A stretch of 10,738 nt of DNA, from contig JAUXHF010000041.1 in NCBI GenBank assembly GCA_030621685.1, positions 1 to 10,738 on the forward strand, read 5' to 3'. Origin of the DNA: Spirochaetota bacterium (GTDB lineage Bacteria > Spirochaetota > UBA12135 > COTS27). The translations under genes were made by a program, and so were the position numbers. Shown piece after piece: positions 1 to 6,318 of the stretch. The notes below the pieces were generated by a model. The model saw only the letters and a list, made by a program, of their open reading frames with translations. It was not told where the DNA came from and did not search any database. Position 1 is the stretch's first letter; every line of letters starts with the position of its first letter.

Positions 1-158
1 GCTGCGTAAGCAGCATTGAATTTCTTAGCAGGCAAGCAGAATAGCGTACCTGCAAATTAGTTTAGGCAGGGCGCGCTATATAAGGAAGTCTGCGTAAAGG
101 TTAAAAGAGCAGAAAAGCATGGCTTAAAAAACGAGATGGAGTGCAATGCCCTCTTGAT
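1..158. repeat. Direct repeat, left copy (gene-end repeat)
   Basis: Left copy of a ~160 bp repeat whose right copy is at 216-376. By eye the two are about 90% identical, with small indels around 37-48. It starts at the first base of the window, so it may extend further left. Read on the minus strand it holds the last dozen codons and stop of an outer-membrane protein gene, followed by that gene's 3' flank. Only the right copy is attached to an intact gene. Confidence 0.85.
28..53 (-). other. Hairpin in left repeat copy
   Basis: GCAGGCA (28-34) and TACCTGC (47-53) can form a 7 bp stem with one G-U pair and a 12-base loop. It is equivalent in position to the hairpin at 243-271. No U-run follows on the minus strand. 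Confidence 0.35.
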
Positions 159-215
159 TGTTAGCCCCTTTATTGTTTCGCTTTTCTTTGTGCTTTGGAA
201 ACAGTTTCGTGTTAA
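124..215 (-). pseudogene. Relic of a paralogous outer-membrane protein 3' end
   Basis: On the minus strand the left repeat copy encodes NNQEGIALHLVF and a stop, against NDREGIVLHLVF and a stop at the end of the intact gene at 342-1412. The nucleotide differences mostly preserve the protein sequence, which suggests the copy was once coding. Upstream of these codons the frame stays open to about 231, but the residues are lysine- and asparagine-rich and no longer look like a beta strand. No full gene fits, because copy 2 begins at 216. I read it as the surviving tail of a tandem paralogue. A short real ORF (ATG at 229-231, 35 codons) cannot be excluded but seems unlikely. Confidence 0.5.
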
Positions 216-376
216 GCTGCGTAAGCAGCATTGAACTTCTTAGCACGCAAGCGAATAGCGCGCTTACCTGCAAATTAGTTTAGGCAGGGCGCGTCATATA
301 AGGAAGTCCGCGTAAAGGTTAAAAGAGCAGAAAAGCACGGCTTAAAAAACGAGATGGAGTACAATGCCCTCTCGAT
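216..376. repeat. Direct repeat, right copy (gene-end repeat)
   Basis: Right copy of the repeat at 1-158, offset about 215 bp. It overlaps the last 10 or so codons of the minus-strand outer-membrane protein gene (stop at 342-344) and runs 126 bp into its 3' flank. Both copies open with the short inverted repeat GCTGC-GTAA-GCAGC and share the hairpin described at 243-271. Confidence 0.85.
243..271 (-). other. Hairpin downstream of the outer-membrane protein gene
   Basis: GCACGCAAGCG (243-253) and CGCTTACCTGC (261-271) form an 11 bp stem with one mismatch, a G-U pair on the minus strand and a 7-base loop. It lies about 70 bases past the stop of the minus-strand gene at 342, so it could stabilise or end that transcript. 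There is no U tract, so a classical intrinsic terminator is not supported. The CCTGC arm could alternatively pair with GCAGG at 284-288. Confidence 0.35.
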
Positions 377-1412
377 CATTCCAGCCGACGTCTATACTAA
401 GACTGTCGCCACTGGGAAACATATAGCCGATACCCCCTAGTACTGAAAATCCATGTTCGAAGCGTAGAGAAGATCTTTTTATATCGCGAGTAAGCGCTTG
501 CCCGAAATGTACCGTGCTTTGAATAAAAAGCCCCTTTCCCGCATGTGGATAGCGGTATTTGGCTAATGGGAATGGGAATAGCCTATACCCTATGCTTATG
601 CTTTGAGCATAGTCGCCATTCAAGGAAAGGTTATTAATATCAACATCCTCACGAAACAGCGATAGAGGCGGGGGCGAGAAGGAAAAAAAACTGGCATAGC
701 CAAAAATCTTTTGATGAGAACTATGAGAATAACGGGAAATGAAATTTAAGAGTAGCTTGCCGCCCCCCGTATTGAAAAGAGTGTTTTTCGAAGCAACGGT
801 AAATGAATAAACATTTACGCTACCTTCAAAAACTCGTTTATATGAAGCCAAGATATTTAAAAATCCTGTATGAGACCCTGTTTTGTACAGCAGAGATTCT
901 AAACCTATTATGTTGTCCATAGCTTGCAGGTAGGCTATCTTGTAGCTGTTTGTTTCTGCTTCACCTTGTAGGTTATATAAGAGTCCATAGCGCAAGCGGT
1001 GAAAAAAATGAATTCCTGGCAAAAGCCAAGAGCCTATGAGAATTCCTGAGTGTCCATAACTCTTTGAAGCAAAATTCGAGAAGGGGCTATCGAAAGCATA
1101 GCCCACGGAGAAACGTAAGGATTGCAGGCGATACCGAAAAAGTATGCCAGCCGATAGGCTGGAAGGAGAGGCTATTCCTATAAATGGTCGTAACTCTACA
1201 GAGTCGAAACTACGGCTAAATTTAATATTTGGCGAGAAATAAAAGTCTTCTTGAAGAATTAGACTTTCAGGTTTAAAACTGAAGCGAAAAGCTTCTGTTT
1301 CTTTAGGGTCTGTCGTATCTTTAGCTTGGGAATACGCTTTGCTTTGAAGGCTTAGCGCTGCCATGATAATAAAAGCTGTTAAGATCAGTGTTCTTGTTAG
1401 GTAAGTAAGCAT
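342..1412 (-). CDS. Putative secreted outer-membrane beta-barrel protein
   Basis: 356 residues. I do not recognise the family. The N-terminus is a typical signal peptide: a Thr/Arg-containing start, a hydrophobic core around residues 8-22, then a polar stretch with a plausible cleavage site near 25-30 (KAYSQA). The mature protein has no long hydrophobic helix. It alternates polar and aromatic or hydrophobic residues throughout, is rich in Tyr, Phe, Ser and Gly, and ends in LHLVF. A final phenylalanine after alternating residues is the classical signal for BAM-dependent insertion of outer-membrane proteins. A beta barrel is therefore inferred; substrate and role are unknown. The start gives the complete signal peptide, although no clear Shine-Dalgarno sequence precedes it. 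It is transcribed away from the bactofilin gene. Its 3' end lies in a repeat that is duplicated at 1-158. Confidence 0.75.
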   Translation of the reverse strand: MLTYLTRTLILTAFIIMAALSLQSKAYSQAKDTTDPKETEAFRFSFKPESLILQEDFYFSPNIKFSRSFDSVELRPFIGIASPSSLSAGILFRYRLQSLRFSVGYAFDSPFSNFASKSYGHSGILIGSWLLPGIHFFHRLRYGLLYNLQGEAETNSYKIAYLQAMDNIIGLESLLYKTGSHTGFLNILASYKRVFEGSVNVYSFTVASKNTLFNTGGGKLLLNFISRYSHSSHQKIFGYASFFSFSPPPLSLFREDVDINNLSLNGDYAQSISIGYRLFPFPLAKYRYPHAGKGLFIQSTVHFGQALTRDIKRSSLRFEHGFSVLGGIGYMFPSGDSLSIDVGWNDREGIVLHLVF

Positions 1413-1808
1413 GTCGGTAGAAATATGCAGCTGTGATAGCTGTTTTTTTGGAATATCTTAATAGCTAGGCTTGGGCGAAAGATTTCTGTCATAAATATGA
1501 GATAAGGTTACTAAAAATAGAATAGCTTTCAGATTGATTTTTTTTCTGGATAAATTCTAAGTAAGCTCATTTGAACGAAGAAGTATTCTTTGTATTTTTC
1601 ATGCTTAGCTTAGTCTTAAGTATAGCATAAAAGTATAACATGAAAAAATTCTAGGCAGGGCTAAAGCCACTTTAGGATATAATCTAAAATGATTATTGGT
1701 TTTTACAGAGCTAAAAGAGCATTGTTTAAGCCTATCTAGTAATTTTTTAATTATTTTTTTAACAAGTAAAGTATATAATGACTAGATATAAAATGGTTAG
1801 GGTATAAA
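1413..1808. other. A/T-rich divergent intergenic region
   Basis: 396 bp between divergent genes with no credible ORF; the longest ATG frame I noticed is 16 codons at 1690. It should hold promoters for both neighbours. Near 1428-1449, CAGCT-GTGAT-AGCTG is followed by seven T on the plus strand. The stem is too short for confidence and nothing on the plus strand precedes it. TATAACATGAAA at 1634-1645 and TTAGGATATAA at 1672-1682 recur at 8104-8115 and 8098-8108 respectively. No RNA gene was recognised. Confidence 0.6.
1751..1779 (+). promoter_or_regulatory. Candidate promoter of the bactofilin gene
   Basis: A perfect TATAAT lies at 1774-1779, 29 bases before the ATG. The position 17 bp upstream (1751-1756, TTATTT) is a poor -35, but the whole stretch is T-rich, which may compensate. 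Transcription would start near 1786, leaving a leader of about 23 bases that includes AGGG (1799-1802), six bases before the start codon. Confidence 0.45.
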
Positions 1809-2237
1809 ATGATAGCATTTCTTAATAAAAACAAAGGATATACGGCAACACCCGGCGAAGGCGAGAGCGTAATAGGCGAAGGTTCATATTTCCATGGCAC
1901 TATCGACTCGGTGAGTGATCTTCGCATAGATGGGATTTACCAAGGATCAAATATTAAAGCAAATGTTCTTACCGTAGGAAAAACCGGCATGGTAAAAACA
2001 AATGCTTATGTAGGATCTTTAGTCTTAGAGGGCGTACTGGTGGGAGATGTTATCGCCTCTATCCGAGTACTGCTGATGCCCGGCTCTAAACTTGTGGGCA
2101 ATCTTTCTACTCCAGAATTAATCACAAGCCGTGGTGTTTTGTTTGAAGGTGCCTGCCGTGTTTCTTCGGAGCTCAATACTGATATATCAAAATCGGTGAA
2201 GAATATGTTTAAAGATATTCCCGAGGACATGAAATAA
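1809..2237 (+). CDS. Bactofilin family polymer-forming cytoskeletal protein
   Basis: 142 residues. Bactofilins are small right-handed beta-helix proteins that polymerise without nucleotides into filaments or patches at the inner membrane; in several bacteria they set cell shape or localise wall enzymes. Residues ~22-118 show the family pattern of short Gly-spaced hydrophobic strands: GEGSYFHGTI, LRIDGIYQG, LTVGKTGMV, VLEGVLVGDV, MPGSKLVGNL, and the closing LFEGACRV. The N-terminus (about 20 residues) and C-terminus (after ~120) are flexible tails, as usual. The length is typical. AGGG precedes ATG by six bases, and the upstream ATG at 1793 runs straight into a stop. No M23 peptidase, a common bactofilin neighbour, lies alongside. 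The GD/P-rich C-terminal half resembles spirochaetal bactofilins from memory. Confidence 0.93.
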   Translation: MIAFLNKNKGYTATPGEGESVIGEGSYFHGTIDSVSDLRIDGIYQGSNIKANVLTVGKTGMVKTNAYVGSLVLEGVLVGDVIASIRVLLMPGSKLVGNLSTPELITSRGVLFEGACRVSSELNTDISKSVKNMFKDIPEDMK

Positions 2238-2307
2238 TGCTTTACATGTCTTACGTACTTTAGGCAGCATGTCTAAATTTCTAAAATTCTAAAGTGTTAG
2301 GCAGTAG

Positions 2308-2322
2308 TGGCCTGGCCTGGCC
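2308..2322. repeat. Short GGCCT-type tandem repeat
   Basis: TGGCCTGGCCTGGCC consists of three 5-base units in the bactofilin-pdxA gap (2238-2441). Nothing else in that 204 bp gap is convincing except the hairpin next to the pdxA start. Confidence 0.6.
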
Positions 2323-2413
2323 TTGCTTGTCGATGGAAAAATTTCACTCATTCACTAAGCTAGAGGCTAAAGAGGCAAGGCAAGACTGTATTCATACTGT
2401 ATGCGAGGCATGT

Positions 2414-2434
2414 CAGCCTATGCCTATGCGGCTG
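2414..2434 (+). promoter_or_regulatory. Hairpin immediately before the pdxA start codon
   Basis: CAGCC (2414-2418) and GGCTG (2430-2434) can form a 5 bp G/C-rich stem with an 11-base loop, followed by TATTTTT and then the ATG at 2442. The place where a ribosome binding site should be is occupied by this stem and U-rich spacer, and no Shine-Dalgarno sequence is visible. It could affect translation initiation or be a weak terminator. Role inferred. Confidence 0.3.
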
Positions 2435-2441
2435 TATTTTT

Positions 2442-3710
2442 ATGAGCTTCAAAATAGCATTTAGCATGGGCGATCCTGCTGGGATTGGGCCAGAGCTGTT
2501 GCTAAAAAGCATGGCAGGGCTTTGGGTACTTTCGGCTTTAGAGCAGGGGGCCTCGCTTAAAGAATATACGCCGAGGCTACAGAAAATGGCTTTGGCTTGT
2601 GCCAAAACAGAGCATGGAACGGCACTTGCTAAACTATGGCATGTGAAGAAAGTCGAATTTTGGCTTATCGGCTATGAACAGAGTTTTCATGTCCATGCTA
2701 AGCAGCTTGGTTTAAAAATCTCAATTCAATGGGCTAAGGAGGCATCAAAGAAAATGAGCCACTCTGCCGCTGGCCGTGATGTTCTTCCAAGCGAATATAA
2801 GTTTGTTCAATTGCAAAAGCAAACGCTGCTGTTTACTGAGCAAACAGCAGAAGGCAGGGCTGCTTGGGATATCAAGAAGCTAAGCAAAGTGAATACGGAA
2901 AATATCTGCATGGAAGATGTTCGCTTAGGTTACGGAAGCCGGGCTAGCGGAACGCTTGCCATGCGCTCCTTAGATTTAGCCATTTGGGGACTTCGGCAAG
3001 CTAGCTACCATGCCCTTGTTACGGCGCCTCTCTCAAAATACTGGGCAGCTAAGGCCAGGCGGGGGTTTCAAGATCATACCAGCTACCTGCAAAAAGAGTT
3101 AAGACCAGAGACTTTTTTATTCGCTAAAACTAAAGCTAAAGCTAAAGCTAATGAGCCTTTTCCCTTTCTTTCTGGCGAGGTTTCCATGACCTTTGTTTCT
3201 TCGGAATTTTCGGTTTTGCTAGCCACCACTCACCTAGCTCTTAGGGATGTTGCCTATGCGTTTAGCAAAAAAATGTACCATCGAAAACTGCAGCATGCGC
3301 TTTGTTTACAGAGGCTTATGAAAGATAAAAAACCGCTTTTAACCTTAGGCTTAAACCCCCATGCCGGCGAGGGCGGGAAGCTTGGCCATGAAGAGCTTAT
3401 GATGAGCGCTGTTATTAAAACTTGGCAAGACCGAGGCTATGCCATCGCGGGTCCTGTCTCTGCGGACACAGCCTTTCAAAAAGTAGGTAAGGGAAAAGCC
3501 TTTCGCACGGTGTTAGCGTGCTATCACGACCAGGCGCTTATTCCTGTGAAAACGCTTTTGGGACAAAAAGCGGTGAACCTAAGTTTGGGCTTGCCTTGCA
3601 TAAGAACTTCGCCAGACCATGGAACGGCCTTTGATATTGCCGGAAAGGGCAAGGCTTCTTTTGAGTCTTGCATTGAATCTTTGTATTGGGCCTATAAACT
3701 TTCAAGGTAA
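2442..3710 (+). CDS. pdxA: 4-hydroxythreonine-4-phosphate dehydrogenase with insertions
   Basis: 422 residues against ~330 for the usual enzyme. PdxA oxidises 4-phosphohydroxy-L-threonine with NAD; the product decarboxylates to 3-amino-2-oxopropyl phosphate, which PdxJ joins with deoxyxylulose phosphate to make pyridoxine phosphate. It is cytosolic. The fingerprint is complete: GDPAGIGPE at 10-18, TAPLSK at 194-199, substrate-binding H212-T213, metal ligands H264 (TTH), H307 (NPHAGEGG) and H362 (YHDQ), then K370, N379 and R388 matching the substrate contacts of the E. coli enzyme. The last three ligand-to-contact spacings equal those of E. coli. Extra length sits at ~28-67, ~100-150 and an Ala-Lys stretch at 228-237. 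The start is fixed by alignment with the family N-terminus; the frame has no upstream start back to the stop at 2361. No Shine-Dalgarno is seen. Confidence 0.95.
   Translation: MSFKIAFSMGDPAGIGPELLLKSMAGLWVLSALEQGASLKEYTPRLQKMALACAKTEHGTALAKLWHVKKVEFWLIGYEQSFHVHAKQLGLKISIQWAKEASKKMSHSAAGRDVLPSEYKFVQLQKQTLLFTEQTAEGRAAWDIKKLSKVNTENICMEDVRLGYGSRASGTLAMRSLDLAIWGLRQASYHALVTAPLSKYWAAKARRGFQDHTSYLQKELRPETFLFAKTKAKAKANEPFPFLSGEVSMTFVSSEFSVLLATTHLALRDVAYAFSKKMYHRKLQHALCLQRLMKDKKPLLTLGLNPHAGEGGKLGHEELMMSAVIKTWQDRGYAIAGPVSADTAFQKVGKGKAFRTVLACYHDQALIPVKTLLGQKAVNLSLGLPCIRTSPDHGTAFDIAGKGKASFESCIESLYWAYKLSR
2826..2850. repeat. 9 bp inverted repeat inside pdxA insertion
   Basis: CTGCTGTTT (2826-2834) and AAACAGCAG (2842-2850) are perfect complements around a 7-base loop. 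It lies in codons ~129-137, within a segment absent from the E. coli enzyme. No T-run follows on either strand, so it is not a terminator. Confidence 0.6.
3123..3152 (+). repeat. In-frame GCTAAA hexamer repeat in pdxA
   Basis: Five 6-base units (GCTAAA, ACTAAA, GCTAAA, GCTAAA, GCTAAT) encode alternating Ala/Thr-Lys at residues 228-237, between the H212 substrate site and the H264 metal site. The H212-H264 distance is 52 residues against 30 for the equivalent pair in E. coli, so the repeat sits in an expanded loop. Changes in unit number would keep the frame. Confidence 0.85.
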
Positions 3711-3813
3711 ATTTTAAGGATTTCCGTAGTTGTTTTCAGCGAGAATGTCTTAGGATTTGCATATAAAAATTTCAGCAGAGTTTTGGTATTTTGGTAAATT
3801 GTGAAAGTTATGA

Positions 3814-3857
3814 GGACAGCTTTTGATAATGCCAGAAAGGCAAGGCTTCTTTTGAGT
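3814..3857 (+). pseudogene. Degenerate duplicate of the pdxA 3' region
   Basis: This 44-base stretch matches 3622-3666 inside pdxA (the codons for GTAFDIAGKGKASFES) with about five substitutions and one deleted base, at an offset of 192 bp. The single-base deletion destroys the frame. The core GGCAAGGCTTCTTTTGAGT is identical in both. Weak similarity (CCTATAAACT versus CCTGTTAAACT) continues further on. It lies in the 248 bp gap before the transporter gene and is best read as the remnant of a partial tandem duplication. Confidence 0.7.
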
Positions 3858-3958
3858 GGCAGCAGCCTGTTAAACTGATAGAACTCTTTTTTTTGATGGA
3901 TATACATACAGGCTTTCGCGAAAAATTTCGAAAGCAGACAGGTGGCGAAATAAATACG

Positions 3959-6169
3959 ATGGAGGATAAACGTTTATTCTCGACGTATCAAGGTGTTTTC
4001 AGACCAACCATTCTCACCTTGCTGGGCATTATCCCTTATCTTCGGGAGGGTTGGGTGGTAGGCCATGCCGGATTGTTTGGCGCTATTAGCATTATTATTT
4101 TTGCTTTTGCTATTACGGGCAGCACGGCTCTTTCCATGTCTTCCATCGTCACGAACAGCCGCATAGGAGCAGGCGGAGTTTTCTCTTTAGTTAGTCATAG
4201 CTTGGGCTTGCAGATAGGCGGTTCTATGGGCGTGCCGCTTTATTTGGCTCAAGGCTTAGCTACAGCCTTGTTTCTCTTCGGATTCTCGGAGGGCTGGTTA
4301 TATATTTTTCCAGAGCATGAAAAACTGTTGGTCTTACTTATAGCCTTTGCTGGAACGGCGGCTATTTCTCTGCTGGGAACAAGGTTTATTTTCCGTGTGC
4401 AGGTTGTTGTTATGTTTGTGGTTATCGCTGCTTTGCTTTCTATTTTGCTAGGCCCCTTTCGCTTGGGTATAATAGAGGAGAATCCGATATTGTGGCAAGA
4501 TTTCTCAAATTCAGCCAGTTCAGGACTGGGATATTGGGCGATATTTGCTGTTTTCTTCCCCGGTGTAAGCGGAATTCTTGTGGGATCTTCAATGTCTGCT
4601 AATTTGAAAAACCCAAGAGTAAGCATTCCCAGAGGCACGTTAGCTGCATGGGCTACAGCCTGTGTGGTCTATATTCTTTTTGCATGCTGGTATGCTTTCA
4701 TGGGCAGCAGCCAAGAGCTTCAAACAAATTTCACGCTTTCGGTAGACAGAGCCTTGTTTCCCGAGTTAGTGCTACTGGGTATTTTAGCTGCTTGTTTTAT
4801 TGCCGCTCTTTCTTCATTGGCGGCGGCTCCGCGGGTGCTTCAGGCCTTAGGCAGCTATAATATTGTTCCCTTCTCCAATTTCTTTTGTAAGCTAAATAGA
4901 GGGGAGCCACGCAATGCTACGCTTTTTACCTTATTGCTAACGCTGTTTATTTTGCTTATCTTTGGCGATGTCAATGCCATTGCCCCCTTCGTAACACAGT
5001 TTTTTATTATTATTTACTTTATCATTAACACCGTTTTGGCTATAGAGCAGCAGCTAAACTTGGTAAGTTTTCGTCCGGAGCTTAGAATTCCAAAATTTGT
5101 TCCCATTGTTGGCAGCCTACTTTCTTTGTTTGCTATGTTTGTTATTTCCGCCATAGCAGGATTTCTTTCTTTGACCTTTGTTATTATGCTGTATAGCTAC
5201 CTTGGTTTGAAAAAAGTCTCTACGCCTTGGGAAACGGTGCAAAGCGGCCTTTTTGTAAGCATTGCTGAAAATTTTGCTAGGCGAGCCGAGCGTAGCGGGG
5301 GTATCCAAAATAAGCGCATTTGGAAACCAGATCTGTTAGTATTGCTGCTTGAAGCTAAGAGTGTACAAGGGCTTTCCAATCTCTTAAGTGGCCTCGTAAA
5401 ACCTCAGGGTTCGCTTTGTCTTATGGTCTTAAACGAGGATAGGCAGAGCCATGAAAAAGAAGAAAAGGATAAAACTGTTTCAAGGGGCATGCTTCGCCGA
5501 TTTCGCCGGCGGGGAGTGCCGGTGCTTATCAGCCAGTCGCCTGCCAAAAACTTAGGCGAATATGCCTGCTTGGTTCTTTCTTTTTTAGAGAGCCGTCTAG
5601 CCTTATTCTCGCCTAATGGATTATTTATTTGCTTAGAGGATATCAGTCAACATTGGCTACAGCGTATTACGAAGGCAAGTCTGGAGGCGAAAATATCGCT
5701 TATTTTTTTGGCGAAACCGAAACTTAAAGGCCGGCGCCAGCTCTTGTTAAAGAAATACACAGGTCTTATTTTATGGATACGCGACCAATCGCCTAGCTGG
5801 GAATTTTCATTACAGCTTTCAAATGTCGATTTCTCGGCCTTGCTGGCCTATAAGCTAAAAGAAAACCTCCAGCTACCTTTAACGCTAGCATGTGTGGTGC
5901 AAAGCGATTTAGCGGCGCAGCAAGCAAAGCAGTATTTGCATGAATTCATGTTGATAGCGCGACTTGGCAAGCATGTTTCCGTTCAAGTGGAGAAAACCAG
6001 CTTGACGAAGCATATTGCCGAGCAAAAGAGCGGGGCCTTGCATATTTTTGGGCTTGGCAGCAGTGTTACGGTCAGCAAAAAAACCATGCAGAATTTCAAT
6101 ACCCTTAGCCAAGGAACATGTCTTTTCGTTCACGATTCTGGAGCTGGTCATGAAAGCATTTTAGTTTAG
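3959..6169 (+). CDS. SLC12-type (cation-chloride cotransporter-like) permease of the APC superfamily
   Basis: 736 residues from ATG 3959. The N-terminal ~415 residues carry about 12 hydrophobic segments and the SLC12 signatures: GVFRPTILTLLGIIPYLREG (12-31), MSSIVTNSRIGAGGVFSLVS near 60-80 with the conserved small-residue and Gly cluster, and FFPGVSGILVGSSMSANLKN at ~199-218, the counterpart of the helix 6 region in Na-K-Cl cotransporters. The ~300-residue soluble C-terminal domain begins around 425; its KRIWKPDLLVLL segment resembles the start of the SLC12 cytosolic domain. Eukaryotic members couple Cl- to K+ or Na+; the substrate of this bacterial one cannot be read from sequence. An open frame continues upstream to TTG 3893 and ATG 3896, but those have no ribosome binding site and add 21-22 unconserved polar residues. 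ATG 3959 has AGGTGG 13 bases upstream and fits the family N-terminus, so I prefer it with moderate certainty. Confidence 0.85.
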   Translation: MEDKRLFSTYQGVFRPTILTLLGIIPYLREGWVVGHAGLFGAISIIIFAFAITGSTALSMSSIVTNSRIGAGGVFSLVSHSLGLQIGGSMGVPLYLAQGLATALFLFGFSEGWLYIFPEHEKLLVLLIAFAGTAAISLLGTRFIFRVQVVVMFVVIAALLSILLGPFRLGIIEENPILWQDFSNSASSGLGYWAIFAVFFPGVSGILVGSSMSANLKNPRVSIPRGTLAAWATACVVYILFACWYAFMGSSQELQTNFTLSVDRALFPELVLLGILAACFIAALSSLAAAPRVLQALGSYNIVPFSNFFCKLNRGEPRNATLFTLLLTLFILLIFGDVNAIAPFVTQFFIIIYFIINTVLAIEQQLNLVSFRPELRIPKFVPIVGSLLSLFAMFVISAIAGFLSLTFVIMLYSYLGLKKVSTPWETVQSGLFVSIAENFARRAERSGGIQNKRIWKPDLLVLLLEAKSVQGLSNLLSGLVKPQGSLCLMVLNEDRQSHEKEEKDKTVSRGMLRRFRRRGVPVLISQSPAKNLGEYACLVLSFLESRLALFSPNGLFICLEDISQHWLQRITKASLEAKISLIFLAKPKLKGRRQLLLKKYTGLILWIRDQSPSWEFSLQLSNVDFSALLAYKLKENLQLPLTLACVVQSDLAAQQAKQYLHEFMLIARLGKHVSVQVEKTSLTKHIAEQKSGALHIFGLGSSVTVSKKTMQNFNTLSQGTCLFVHDSGAGHESILV

Positions 6170-6318
6170 GTCTTAGCAAAAACATGTCTTTCATATTTTT
6201 TAAGGCATGCCCTAACCATAATCGTATTTCTCTTTATCTTTGGGAACATACAGATACTATAAACTTTATTTAGTAAAAGGGGCGAGATGCCGTTCTTTTA
6301 TAAGTAGGAAGAATATTC

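Noticed and set aside
1428..1449. Stem CAGCT/AGCTG followed by seven T as a plus-strand terminator
   Set aside because: The stem is only 5 bp and no plus-strand gene lies upstream to terminate.
2006..2230. Open frame antisense to bactofilin
   Set aside because: Shadow of the real gene; composition is that of a complement frame, with no start signals or recognisable domain.
3711..3813. Second short direct repeat (AAGGATTT...TTCAGCGAG versus TAGGATTT...TTCAGCAGAG)
   Set aside because: Similarity is short and broken; not separable from chance in A/T-rich DNA by eye.
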